Positions 1-11,845 of a stretch of DNA of 64,000 nucleotides are shown here, piece after piece (the first letter of the stretch is position 1; every line of letters starts with the position of its first letter). Source of the DNA: Litsea cubeba (lineage: Eukaryota; Streptophyta; Magnoliopsida; Laurales; Lauraceae); contig CM022948.1 of the NCBI GenBank assembly GCA_012931725.1, positions 15,962,135 through 16,026,134 on the forward strand. The letters run 5' to 3'. Below the pieces are notes generated by a model. The model was not told the origin of the DNA. It worked only from the letters and a program-made list of their open reading frames with translations, and did no database searches. The position numbers were made by a program, and so were the translations under genes.

Positions 1-3000
1 TTGTCATGAACTGACTCACCAAGTTAACTGCATATGTATATCAGGGTGAGTTATAGTTAAATAAATCAAGTTGCCAACTAACTGCCGGTAGATCGTTGAG
101 TCAGGAAGCGGATCACCTTCACCTTGACATAGCTTGATATTGACGTCGACATGAGTGTCTACTAGAGTGGAATATTGCAGTCCAACCATTTCAATGAGAT
201 CAGTGTGTATTTTTGCTGATTGAGGACAATTCCTTAGTTGGATTGATGAAACTTAAGACCTAAAAATAGGTTAATGGTCCTAGATCTTTCACATTGAATG
301 ACCGATGAAGAGAGGCCTAAAGTTGATGAACCGTGTCAGTATGTGGGCCAATAATGATGATGTCATCAACATACACCAATAGAACAGTGATCCCGGTGTG
401 CGCATGGTGCAAAAATATAAAGGGATCATAAGGACTTGGATGAAATTGTAAGTGAAGAAACACATCTTGGAAATTTTCAAACCATTGCACAGGGGGCCTA
501 CTTGAGGCCATAGAGAGACCGACGAAGTTTCGCAACACTATCCTTTGAGGCAAGTGGGATCCCTTGGGGAAGGTGCATGTAGACCTCTTCCTTGAGGTCA
601 CCATGGAGAAAGCATTCTTCACATCCATTTGATAGCGAAGCCAGGATTGAAAAGTTGTTATAGCAAGAGTTGTTCGAACCGTGCTCATCTTGGAAACCAG
701 AGTAAACATTTCATCATAATCAATCCCATATTCTTGACGATTGCCAAAAGCGACAAGACGGGCCTTATATCAATCCAATGAACCATCTAGCTTTAGTTTG
801 AGAGAATAAATCAACTTGCATCCGATTGGTTTAACTGAACAAAATATTAAATAATGTCCCCAGTATGATTTTGCTCTAAGGCATCCAACTCTTTTTCCAA
901 CATTCATGCTGTACAGCCTGGGAATAAGATTGAGGAATAGAAGTGGCGAAAATAGTGGCCATTAAGGAAGTATGAGAGAAGCCATACCGATCATGAGGTT
1001 TAGTAAAACAAGTGGCACGTCGCAAGGTGGGGCTTCTAGGTGGACTAGATGTAGTTGAGGAATTAGGAGGGGAATCTCCCGTGGCCGTCTCATTCTCTCA
1101 TTGCACCGCCTGTGGTATACAAAATTAGGTTTAAACTTAACAAATGTGTCATCGTTTGAAAAAGCCAGGGAAAGACACAGTAGTAGCTGAATCAAGAGGT
1201 TCAAGATTATGTTGAAAGAAATATTTTTTGTCAAAGAAAACAATATTTCGAGAAACACGAATACGACAACGTGAGGATCGTAAGAGAAAAAAAAAACCTT
1301 TTTGATGAGCCGCATATCCAAGGAACGAACATTTGACTGATTGAGCACTTAGTTTGTTACGCTCGGCAGAAGGCAAATGAACAAAACACACCGAACCAAA
1401 AAAAAATGAAGATTATCATATGACGGATGATTTTGAAATAAACGATAATATGGGCTATGAAATTCTATGGAAGAAGACGACAACCGATTTATGAAGTCGA
1501 CTGCTGTGGAGAGGGCTTCCATCCTCAAACGGATTGGGACAGAAGATTCTAGGAGGAGGGAGAGAGTGACATCAAGTAGATATCTATTCTTCCATTCAGC
1601 TACCCCATTTTGTTGAGGTGTGTATGGACATGATTTTTGTGAGATGATCCCCTTTTGTTATAAGAAATTTGGAACTCACTTGAAACATATTCCTCCCTGA
1701 GTCAAAACGTAAAGTCTTAATGCACGTAGAAAACTGGTTCTCAACATATGCTAAAAATAATTTGAAAACAATAAAGACATCACATTTAGAGTGTAGAAAT
1801 TACAGCCATGTAAATCTACTGTGACCATCAATAAATGTTATAAAATATTTATAATTAGCATGAGAGAGATAAGGAGCAATTCCCCATATATTACTGTGGA
1901 CCAACTCAAAACATTTTGAGCTACGAGAAGTGGATGTGGGAAAAAGGAAGAGTTTTACTTTTGCCCATTTTACAAGTACCACAATCAAAAGTAACACACT
2001 TAGATGTAGACAGATCTAGTGGAAATAAATGACCCCATTTAGGCCCCCTCGTAATCTTTTTCCCTGTCATCTGGTCCTGCACAATACAACCAGAAGAAGA
2101 AAAGGTAATGTTACATTTATTTTCAACCAATTATCCAATTGACAACTGATTTGAAGTAAAACTTGGACAAGAATATACATGGAACAATGGTGAACTAGAG
2201 ATATCTCCAATGGAAGTGATTAGAATTTTCCGCCATCAACAGTTTGGATTTTAAGACTTCCATCATATGCTCTCAAATTCGAAAGATGGGTGCTAGAAGA
2301 TGTCATGTGATCAGACACCCCTGAGTCAAGGTACCAAATGGGTGAAGAAGGTTAGATTTACTCGAGGTTCCAAATGCAGAAAGTGCATTGACAATCATTT
2401 GTTAAACTAACTCTGCAGTTAGAGGAGTTGAAAAACCAAGTTGAGATGGCATAGATGTGGACGCAGAATCAAAATGGAGGTGGATGGCATAAAAGCAGCA
2501 ACATACACGTGAGACCTCTGAGGGGGACGTTTACAGTATTCAGTAATGAGATTTCGACCCTTTTTTGTAGTAATTACAGACCTTTTGTGTGTACTGTGGT
2601 GCAATGTGGCCAACCTGTTTGCAAAAATGACATTACACTTTGCTCATGTCACAAGATGAAGGCTGAGCCTGAGGTTTTACTTTGGCGGAGTAAGCAATAG
2701 TGAAATCTACGTCCTTTGTTGCTCCAGATGAGCTTTTGTCAATAGCCATTGTTCTTCTCGGAGAAGTTCATTCAAGCAGTCATCTAAGGATGGTAATGGA
2801 TTTCGACTCATCAGAGACAATTGAATATTCTCAAAGCTAGGCCGCAATTTCATGTAATTAGAATTGGTCTCTCTGACTAGAGTCCTAAAGATCTTGAATT
2901 ACAAGAAGCATTGCATCAGTGACGTCGGCATATTTAATTGCATCCTATCCAGCCCTCAGATTACGGAAGCCATAATAGTCATCTTGGATGGACAATTTTC

Positions 3001-3806
3001 CTTGCGCATAATTTCCAATCTTACATTCAAGATGATATTGGAGAGAAGAATTATCTTGATGATACGCTTTTTTAGATAGTCCCACATTCCTTTGGAGGTC
3101 TTATATGGCTTGAGGTTCAAAAGTAAATGAGGTTCAACAGATCCAAGAATCCAAGTTTTTATCTTAGCAACCTTACTGTTCCATGTGGCAATATTCTTTG
3201 CACACACTACTGTCTTCACACAAACACATTCTAGAATCTTAAAGCTAGATGAAATCCAGAGAATATGTAAAATACTCCAAGACAGAACACCAAGTCCTAC
3301 CTAAGAGCAAATATGCTTGATGATGTGAAGGAACAAACAGATTGGATACTAAAATGCAACCAGATTGCAAAAAATTACAAAAAATTGGCATGTGGGTCCG
3401 ATTTTCTGATTACAGTCTAGATCAGAGTTCTTGATGAGATGAAGACTCGAATTATCTTCCTTCTAGAAGATGAATTTCTGAAAAACAATATGTATCCATA
3501 GTTTTTTACGGTTTTGATAAAAATATGTTCAAGAAAATTGGATGAGCACATAAATGATTAGAAGGCCTACCATTGAGCCTCCAAAAATTCTGAGAAAGTC
3601 TCCAAATATCTTACGAAATCCAGGCGACCAGATATGTGTTGATTTCTGAGGATGAGATGATGATCCTGAGTGGGTCACGGTTGATCACAACAGCCCATAC
3701 ACCACGATTTGGGGCTAGATCGCTAAGAAGGTGATTAGAGATACTGAGATATTGAGATTTTTAAGAGATGAGAATATAAAACCCTAGATAATGGGCTAGC
3801 TCTGAT
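1..3806 (-). mobile_element. Decayed Ty1/copia retrotransposon, internal region (gag-pol), cut by window start
   Basis: Read on the minus strand, the copia domain order gag, protease, integrase, reverse transcriptase is recognisable but broken by stops and frameshifts. Gag-like sequence lies at about 3219-2956. A zinc knuckle at about 2643-2598 (CHFCKQVGHIAPQY) has Tyr where the last Cys should be. The protease stretch at about 2345-2225 has the active-site context LDSGVSDHMTS. The pre-integrase and integrase N-terminal region lies at 2130-1921 and the start of the integrase core (FITFIDGHSRFTW) at 1920-1800. Reverse transcriptase at about 900-1 shows QMDVKNAF (the palm aspartate) and YVDDIIIIG (the catalytic YVDD). 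A primer-binding site, tggtatcagagc on the minus strand at 3806-3795, matches the usual plant copia initiator-Met tRNA site. RNase H and the 3' LTR lie beyond the left edge. It is not functional as it stands. Confidence 0.9.
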
Positions 3807-4136
3807 ACCAAAACATTCGTTAGAAACCAAACTAGAAGAGATAGTTGCATTAAAATAAGAGAAATATTGGATTGAATTGAGTGGTCTCCTTTGAGGATTG
3901 ACCCTCTCTTATATAAGATAAATTGCCTTAATCAAGGTTATCACAATCAATTATACAATTATGATACAATCCATCTATCATAAGAATAGTCTAATAAATC
4001 TCGTAATAAAGAAACCATGATCTGTACAATCTTTGTTCAATTCCCACATGTGGGATATTATCCAGATCTGTACAATCTTTGACCAATTCCCACATGTGGG
4101 ATATTATACAACTGAGCCAATCTTAATGGATCAACA
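3807..4136 (-). mobile_element. 5' LTR of the copia element (approximate bounds)
   Basis: This sequence abuts the primer-binding site. On the minus strand it would begin TGTTGATCC at 4136. The end next to the primer-binding site lacks a clean CA, so that boundary is uncertain. A 46-bp unit is tandemly duplicated at about 4019-4064 and 4065-4107, each copy holding the palindrome CCCACATGTGGG. Length of about 330 bp is normal for copia LTRs. Confidence 0.6.
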
Positions 4137-4189
4137 TAAATGGGCATGAGCTGAATTAATTCACATTAACATGTAGGTCATAGCTATAA

Positions 4190-5100
4190 TGTTGTTTTGT
4201 AAGATTTCTCTTTCAATCTTGTTTGTATGTGCCGATCATAAAGTACTCCAAAAACAACTCTCTATTTCAACCATTCAACTTTTATCCTATGTTCGACTTC
4301 CTACTTAACGTTTCTATCCTTACCAATTATAGAGCTAAGAATTAGAATGCATCTCTTTGTCTCTTAAGCTTCAACTATCATATAAGTTACATCTCACATC
4401 TCTACTAGAGTTGGATTTATATACTCCATGTTTGTACTACTTATTTTAAAGTCCTTCGATTTCAAAGTCCTCCATCATCTTTACGTTTCGTTTTCATGCC
4501 ATTTCTCGATTCATCCACCACCACTAACATCATCATCAAGGCCTTGTCTCAACTACATTTGGATCCACCAACATCATATCATCTACAAATAATATAAACC
4601 AAGGTTTGCCTCTTAAATATAAGTTGTGTAACTTATCAATGTTCAATGCCAAAGAGATAAAGGTTTGAAGGTGAGCCCTAATGTAGGCTTATGGTCATTA
4701 AAAACTAACATATCTCTTTATAAGTAATTATTACATTCGTTACCTCTTTATATTTCTTAATATTGTCAATATAACCTCTTTGGACACTCCTTTTATTTGA
4801 ATTCCACCAAATCAAATCTTTAAGTGCATTGTCTAAACTTTCTTTAGATCAATGACCATTTATAATTTTTTTTCTTCATCTTTCAATATTCTTTTCATTA
4901 ATTGTCTAAGTGACTAGATAACTTCCATGGTTGACCTCTTTAGCACGAAATGAAATTGATTTTTAGATATTTTGGTCTTTTGTCTAAGTCAATTTGTCTC
5001 ATTACTTCTTTTATTGTTTATAGCGGGACTCATAGTTTAATCTTACGATAATTGGTGCAACTTTTTATATCTCATTTGTTCTTGTTTATGAATGTGACAA
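4190..5100 (-). mobile_element. Decayed RTE-clade LINE, reverse transcriptase region
   Basis: With frameshifts and stops allowed, the minus strand gives RTE-type reverse transcriptase blocks in the right order. A MVIDLKK block near 4860 corresponds to FIDLEKAYD. GKPWFILFVDDMMLVD near 4620-4570 is the catalytic (F/Y)xDD block. A HFRYLGSII-like stretch lies near 4370, and HRIKVEWLK followed by GVLYDRHI near 4290-4230. No open frame survives. The family call rests on remembered RTE motifs. The 5' end cannot be defined. Confidence 0.65.
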
Positions 5101-6994
5101 TACTTCTTCATTCATCTGTCATTTCTTTGTCCTTAGGAGCCTATTTGTTTGTATAAAAATATATGGGAATTGGACATGTAAGGTAATTAAAAATGAAGAA
5201 TAAAAATGAATTTTCAAAAATGAACATCAAATAAAATTTTCTTGTAGGGAAATTGAGTCAAGAGAAGATGCTATTTGATGCGCATTTATGGAAAGTCACC
5301 TTTGATCCTCATTTTTAGCCACCTTATATCTATGTATTTTATTGCAAACAAATAGGGCCTAGGGGTCATTTTTTTTTTTCCGTCATTTACATGTGTAAAT
5401 GATTCACATGCATGAGTATTATGCATCATCATATTTGGTTGTGAACTGTGATCATTTATGAATGTAATGTGTATTGTCATAATACTCTTGTCACACGATT
5501 ATTGCATTCTTATTATAACCATCGATTACTTTTGTTTTTTCTCACTCATGTGGCCCCATATTTGTAATCCAAACTGTTCACTTTTTTTCTTTAACTAATA
5601 AACCCCAAGCCATTATAGTTGATTATCATAAACCCTAAGATATTATGTGAAAGGTCAAAAAACCCAAATAAATGTAAAATTGTTGGATGTACTCATTTAC
5701 TCATGCAAAAATAGTTATTTTTAGGGACATTTACAAAAAAAAAAAAATATCATTAAAGATGGAAACCACAACCGAGGACCCCATAATTTTATAACATCAA
5801 AGGAAGACCTCCCACTAAGATTCTCTTTTTTTCTTCCCTTTTTGCCCATCATTCATTGATGTCAACAAACCCGACCATAATCCCCAAATCGTAGAAAAAG
5901 AAGAACAAGAAGATAAGGAGAATAGGAGAAGAAGAAAATCCTAGAAGAGAACGTCTATATTCTCCCATCCAAATGAGATCCACCAGCTCTATCTCCCATC
6001 ATCTCCATCTTTGATTCTCTTCATCCATCCATTTCATCACATTGTTTCTCATGTTCTTCACCGTCCACCCATTTCATCATCATAGAGAACGATCTCATCT
6101 TCATCACATGGTAAGTGACCACTCTTTGTTTTCACCATCTTCACTAATTACGCCATCTACCCAAGCCTCGCAAACCCATCGTATATTTTCTGGCCTCCGC
6201 AACTTACCTACTGCGACACATGTTTTCACCATTTCTCTTTGTCCACGTCATTTCTTATATTCTTCATTTTCAAAACTTGTACACCTATTGCAGCCTGAAA
6301 CTCATTAGAACAACCCTTTTTCTATCTTTTTTCCACAAATCCCTCACCAGTCTCTGTTTTCTCCATCTTCACTCATGAGTCTCTTTCCCTTTATTAGTTT
6401 TTTAATCTGAGTTTTTATGTTTTTTGAAATAAGGAAAGGTGAAAAGGGGATTGTATTGATTGTTTGAGAAAGAAGAAAGATAAAGGAGGCTATGTCGTTG
6501 AGATGATGAAAAGTGAAGGCGTGTTGCCTTCCATGTATTTATTAGAATGCCTAAGTGGTATTTTCTTGAATTTTTTCTCTGTAGAGTGCCATTTTTACAT
6601 GGATTTCTGGAGTTGAAGTGTCTTGCCTCCCATGTGCTTGTTGGAATGTCTAAGTAATATTTTCTTGAATAATTTTCTGTAGTAAGTACCCTTTTTCATT
6701 GATGCTTAGAGTTGAGGTGCGCGAAGATGAATTGAGTTTTCTTCTGAAGTTAATCCTTAACCTTACGATAGATAAAATGGAAGTGAAGACTTTATAGAAT
6801 ATTGATAAGGCAATGAAGGATCTAAAGATGCTAAAGAAGAGCACTAATGGGAGCTATATGAGCATGGCTAGTATGACAAGTGGAGTATTTTCTAATTTTG
6901 TATCACTCATTTTGTGACCTTTTAATGGTCATTTTGTAAATTTAAATGGTTAATTTGTACTTTTAAAATGGATAATTTGTAAACTTGTAAAGGT
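5101..6994. other. AT-rich intergenic sequence
   Basis: No convincing gene is visible. The stretch is AT-rich with poly-A/T runs (near 5370 and 5735) and a purine-rich patch near 5890-5950. Short reading frames here, including one at 6042-6308, have no recognisable motif. The sequence up to 6994 is the left flank of the solo LTR that follows. Confidence 0.5.
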
Positions 6995-7335
6995 TGTGAG
7001 GCCCCACCCCTGGTGGGCCCTCAATTTGAATTTGAATACTATGTATTAGCCTAAGTATTTTAATTATACTAATTATGGGGTTTAGTTAAGGGTAATTATG
7101 TATTTTCCTAGGATTAGTCTAGTTGTGTAATTAGTAGAGTCAATAGGGTGTCTTTTGTTAATTTTAGAGTTAGTTAGTTTGTTAGAGGCCCTAGCTAGAA
7201 ATTAGTAATTACCATAGGGGGGTGTCCACTAAAGAATCTTCTAGAACCCACCCAAAGACCAAAATGCCCTTGGCCCTAACCCTAATCCTATTTAAACTAA
7301 TAAGGTACTTTAGTCCCTAGCCCTAAAACCCAACC

Positions 7336-7343
7336 TATATAAA
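7336..7343 (+). promoter_or_regulatory. LTR TATA box
   Basis: The octamer tatataaa lies in the context aacctatataaac. The same motif occurs at the same offset in copy 2 (44869-44876) and as the diverged tatttaaa in copy 3 (55262-55269). It is the probable Pol II start signal of the element, followed by a pyrimidine-rich leader. Confidence 0.6.
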
Positions 7344-7884
7344 CAAACCCCCAATTTCCAAACGAAGACTACTGCTCATCTCTTTTATTTCCCCTCTTTT
7401 CTCTCTTCCTTCCCCATTTTCCTTCCAATTTCCCATCTCCCTCTCATCTCCCCTTCTCTCGTTCTCTCTGTACGGGTTCTAAGAAGAAGAAAGCCACTGC
7501 CGACCTGTTACTGCAACTTATAGTGGGATTTCTTTCTCTCCACTTCGGTCATCCCCTCTCCTTTCTTCAAATCAGGTGAGTACCCACTTCCAGTTCTGTT
7601 TCATTAGAAAGTCCTCTTCCTCTTTCTCAATCCCTTCTCTTATAGAAATTCTCCGGTGGAAATGGTTGTAGGAGTAGAAATCTCTATGGATCAGAGATTT
7701 TGGGGCTGATCGTGTGTTTGGGATACCATAGAGCTGGGACTGTCTTTTACCGAATTAGATCTCTGTTTCCTCTTTCATTTCCTTCTTGCAATTGATAAAG
7801 GCAAGTGCAATATGCTTATTTAATATAGAATGTATGTTACTGTCTTTGATTCTCTGTATTTCTATTTAGATGATGTTAGGACAG

Positions 7885-8588
7885 CTAGATTTACCTTTGA
7901 GCATGTTTTCATGGACGATCGGCAATTGATGGATGGGTTGATCTCATTTGGAAGATCAATGGCCCGTGGTTTGGATGGTTGGATATATATTGTAGTGCTC
8001 TTCTTATTTCTGGATGTTTTTGTGGAGTTTGGATGAGATTGGTTGAGTTCTGGTTGAAGAAGAAGGAAATCGGGATTCTAGAGTTACAGGGCGTCTCTGT
8101 GCCTTGCTGGCCGAGCTCAGCACTTGTCGAGTTCATCACTGGCTGAGCTCCGCACTTGCCGAGTTCAGCACTGGCCGAGCTCCGCACTGGCCGAGCTAAG
8201 CACTGGTTGAGCTCCGCACTGGCCAAGCTCCGCCTGCTAGATTTACCTTTGAGCATGTTTTCATGGACGATCGGCCATTGATGGATGGGTTGATCTCATT
8301 TGGAAGATCAATGGCCCGTGGTTTGGATGGTTGGATGTATATTGGAGTGCTCTTCTTATTTCTAGATGTTTTTGTGGAGTTTGGATGAGATTGGTTGAGT
8401 TCTGGTTGAAGAAGAAGGAAATCAGAATTCTGGAGTTACAGGGCGTCTCTGTGCCTTGCTGGCCGAGCTCAACACTTGCCGAGCTCAGTACTGGCCGAGC
8501 TCTGCACTTGCCGAGCTCCACACTGGCCGTGCTCAGCACTCGCCGAGCTCCGCACTGGCCGAGCTCAGCACTTGCCAAGCTCAGCACT
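7885..8588 (+). repeat. 352-bp tandem duplication inside solo LTR copy 1
   Basis: The segment beginning gctagatttacctttgagc at 7884 restarts at 8236, with about 95 percent identity by eye. Each unit ends in GCCGAGCTC minisatellite sequence, so the duplication probably arose by unequal exchange at the minisatellite. Confidence 0.85.
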
Positions 8589-8936
8589 GGCCGAGCTCTG
8601 TTATGGTCGAGCTCAGTGTTTCAGAGCTCAGTGTTGACCGAACTCAGTGTTCTGCCGAGTACAATACTCAGGCCGAGATCCGCGTTTAGGCCGAGCTCAG
8701 TGTCTTGGCCGAGCTCAGTGTTATGGCCGAGCTCAGTGTTTTACCGAGCTCAGTGCCAGACCGGGCTCCATGCTTGACTGAGCTCAGCGCTTGACCGACC
8801 TCAATGCCTGACCGAGCTCAATGCTTTACCGAACTTTGCTGGGTGACCGAACTGAGCTAGGTGCTTTGCCGAGCTGAGCTGGGTGACCGAGCTGAGTGTT
8901 CAATTGAGCTCAAGTCCTTAGTCGAACTCCGAGCTA
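8106..8936 (+). repeat. GC-rich minisatellite, about 18-20 bp unit (GCCGAGCTCAGTGCTTG type)
   Basis: Degenerate units built on gccgagctcagcactt/gtgttt fill 8106-8235 and 8455-8936. The same array is about three to four units in copy 2 (about 46356-46425) and about a dozen in copy 3 (about 56968-57205), so it is a variable-number array of this LTR family. Apparent reading frames across it are by-products of the periodicity. Confidence 0.85.
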
Positions 8937-10356
8937 GATTCCAACAAAGGAGACTAGAACCTGGGACATTCCCTTTAGCCAGAGCTCTTAGTGTGCACGA
9001 CCAACTACCCAGGCCAGGGGGTTAGCCGAACTCACAGGAACTTCTGGGCAATCAGGCATTGCCTGCAGGGTGTTTGCTTCTCTGATCCCAATGTGCCGAG
9101 CTGACCGCCCAGGCCAGGAGGTCGGCTGAGCACACTGTGTACAGTGACACTTCCCAGATTCTAATTTCTATTGTTGTGATCATATGTGGGGCCCATTGAC
9201 CATCCAAATAGACTTCCATCACTGTGCCAACCACGAGTCGATGGCGTGGCTCAACCTTGACTCGTAGGGTCCACTAATTAAGGTCCAGGTTATGTAATCT
9301 AAGATGATTCGCCCTTTATACGTTAACAGTGATGCACATAACTTCTGAGCACCAAACACAGTATTCCTTAGCATCTGTGGTTTCACTTAAAGATCGAATT
9401 ACCTGAGATAGACCTGAATCTGAAAGTGGATCATTTACTTAGGTTGGACTGTTGATATCTCCCATTGATCCTTGTACTTGGAGATTCATCTCCCTCATAT
9501 TATTACTGTCACTCTATTGTCCTTATTATTGCTTATACCTGTTAATTAAATGGAAAATGGATGACCTGAACCTAGGACTACTTAGAGGTGACCCGGTAAT
9601 ATGATTGGGTGAACATTGACCCGTGTCTGTGGCTAGGCGGGCCCTTTTATGGCCTAAGTTTGGATGTGGATTACCCTAAACTGGAGAGGTTAGATTGTAT
9701 GGACTTGTGACTCATCCTGGGTATAATTGGATCATATGTCATTGGAAATGGACTTGTGTCTTATTTGGACTGTTGTAGACCAGACCATGTATTTGGTGGA
9801 CCTTGGTATGGATCCAATTATTGGACTTGGACTTGGACTATGATCCATGGGTTGTATTGGGTACTTGGACCTCTTAGGGACTTTGTTAGGACCTTGTTCA
9901 CGCAAGGCAAAGCCTAGACGGACACAGACCTTTATTGTTTCCTGAGTCGGCATAGACATTCACTCAGTTGATCTAAGCTCAGCCTCTGGTAGGAGCTATT
10001 GAGAGTGTTGTGTGGCTATCATGATGAGCATTGTTGGAGACGGACGGTGTGATACCGGGTTCGGTCTCCGTGTGTGCTGATGGATGATGGTATTTGCGGG
10101 GTTAAATAATCCCCAACACTGTGAGATTTTCCTCGCCGCGACTGTGTTCAGTATGGGAGGGCCGCGGCATAATATCCCGCGGTATCCAGCTTGTATGAGT
10201 GTGCCATTTTGTGTAGGTTTATTATTATGCTTATTCTGATTCTATATTATTTATCTTGCTCAAGTGCCTAGGATCTGTATCATTGCTATTCTCTTGTCTT
10301 CATTATTGTCTCTACTCATTTTGATGCATACATCCTCTATTATCTGCATACTGTAA

Positions 10357-10524
10357 CTTGCCAGATCTTTAGATCTGATCCACTCTTGGTGCTTAGGTCT
10401 TGACCCCGAGTTCGAGGGCGATGCGTACGCACTCGTAGAGGCACCTGTAGTTGGTGACTACGGATGGGGACAGGTCGACCATGAGGTCGAGCCTGAGGTT
10501 GGAGAGCCGACACATGGGGCATGA
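10357..10524 (+). other. Conserved 55-codon reading frame in LTR copy 1 (unproven coding)
   Basis: The frame opens after a TAA and ends at TGA 10522-10524. It has no ATG near its start. The core encodes an acidic peptide with GDYGWG and DHEVEP. Homologous frames at 47850-48023 and 58646-58816 keep the same phase and stop region while third codon positions differ. An AG just upstream (cttgccag) could be a splice acceptor. Function is unknown and it may be chance. Confidence 0.4.
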
Positions 10525-10874
10525 GAGTACATCTGTTTGTTTGGGTTTTTGAGCGATATTTTATAGTGAGTTGGGTAGTGTTTGGAAAAATGTAATTAAA
10601 CTTTGGTTTTTATCACTTGACACTTTAGGCTGGACTTCAGCCCATTCACATTTGATATATATATTGATGCTTCCGCTATCTCTGATATTGCTTCCGCTAT
10701 ATTCCTTATGCTTCCGCAAATTAACTGTTGTTATTATATTGATGAAAAAGTTTTAAATTGGACCTCACTGCGGACCTACGATCTTGGAAGTTCTCGGATT
10801 TCCCGGGAAGTAGCGCGCCAATTTCGGTACTTTGACGGTTTTCACGGTATTCGAAATTGGGGCGTTAGAAAGGT

Positions 10875-11300
10875 CATGTAATTTATTTGAGAATGGATGA
10901 TTTGTGGTTATGTATGTGATTTTTTGGATGAGATTTTAAATTTTAATTGTATTTTGAATACTCGACAAGTGATTAATGTGGAACACTCTTTGATGGTTTA
11001 ATTTTGTTAATGTCTATAATAGAATGTGGTTGTTGTTTATTTGAATGTGGAATATGGTGTTCTTATTGATGGTTGTTGTGGATACTTATTGATTTTAATT
11101 GAGCATAGGTTTTGATGTGGATGATTGTTGTTAATTAATGTCTATGTTCAGATTGTGGATGGTTGTTAATTGCTTTAGTATAGATTTATTATTGAATGAG
11201 GTTGGTTTTTGTTTTGAAAGTGAAACAAGTTGTTAATGTGAATGGATGTTGATTTGAGTGAGGAAGAGGTTTTAATGTGAATGGATGTTGATTTGAATGA
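10875..11300. other. AT-rich flank of solo LTR copy 1
   Basis: This continues the sequence interrupted by the LTR insertion. A 49-bp near-duplication (aatgtgaatggatgttgattt) occurs at about 11232 and 11276. No gene is seen. Confidence 0.5.
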
Positions 11301-11309
11301 GAAATTGAT

Positions 11310-11653
11310 TGATATCAATGAAAAGTGCACTGATAGCACATATTTCGTTAAAAAATAAGACACAGTATTCGTTGATGTCAACTAAGAATTTGTTGATATC
11401 AACGAATAAATTTGTTGATGTCAATGAAAACATACTGTTAGCACATATTTATGTTCCGAAATTCTACACAGTGTTCGTTGATGTCAACTAACAATTTGTT
11501 GACATCAACAAATAAATTTGTTGATATCAATGAAAACGAACTATTAGCACATATTTATATTCCGAAATTCAACACAGTGTTCGTTGATGTCAATTGACAA
11601 TTTATTGACATCAACAAATAAATTTGTTGATGTCAATGAAAACGTACTGTTAG
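11310..11653 (+). repeat. Tandem repeat, about 107-bp unit, about 3.2 copies
   Basis: The phrase agcacatattt recurs at about 11334, 11441 and 11547. Each unit holds several shorter GTTGATGTCAAC-like palindromic sub-repeats, giving a two-level periodic structure. It abuts a MITE-like element and lies about 600 bp upstream of the RPS4 TATA box. Confidence 0.8.
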
Positions 11654-11845
11654 TAGGGGTGTAAAAAAAAATCGAGAAACCATCTAACCGAACCGAACCG
11701 AACCGCGGTTAATAACTGTGTTCCACGGTTCGGTTACGATTACGGTTAATGAAATAAAAAAACCGCATGGTTCGGTTCGGTTACGGTTTTCTAAAAAAAT
11801 TCACTGCGGTTAACCGCATACGGTTAACCGTACCGTTATAAAATA
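11654..11845. mobile_element. MITE-like element, possibly hAT-type (tentative)
   Basis: It starts TAGGGGTGTAAA, a common left end of plant hAT-type MITEs. It is packed with self-complementary AACCGAACCG / CGGTTCGGTTA blocks and AACCGCGGTT palindromes. The matching right terminus and target duplication are not evident, so the class is an inference. Confidence 0.4.

Larger units (their letters stand above)
6995..10869 (+). mobile_element. Solo LTR, copy 1 of a giant LTR family (3,875 bp)
   Basis: It begins TGTGAGGCCCC and ends GTTAGA, which is GTTACA with one change. It is flanked by the 5-bp duplication AAGGT at 6990-6994 and 10870-10874. TG..CA-type ends, a 5-bp target duplication and no gag-pol identify a solo LTR left by LTR-LTR recombination. 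A TATA box (tatataaa, 7336-7343) lies 341 bp from the start, so U3 is short and R-U5 very long. Unlike copies 2 and 3, its middle carries a 352-bp tandem duplication (7885-8236 and 8237-8588) and an expanded GCCGAGCTCAG minisatellite. The last 2 kb are highly similar to copy 2. Lineage is not assignable without internal sequence; Ty3-type families with very long LTRs are candidates. Confidence 0.88.

Noticed and set aside
8331..8777. 148-codon open frame with repeated Ser-Ser-Thr-Leu-Ala words
   Set aside because: It is the translation of the GCCGAGCTCAG minisatellite in solo LTR copy 1; several frames on both strands stay open for the same reason.
9052..9234. 60-codon minus-strand frame repeated at 46538-46720
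   Set aside because: It is nearly identical only because copies 1 and 2 are nearly identical at the DNA level; copy 3 breaks the frame with a small deletion.
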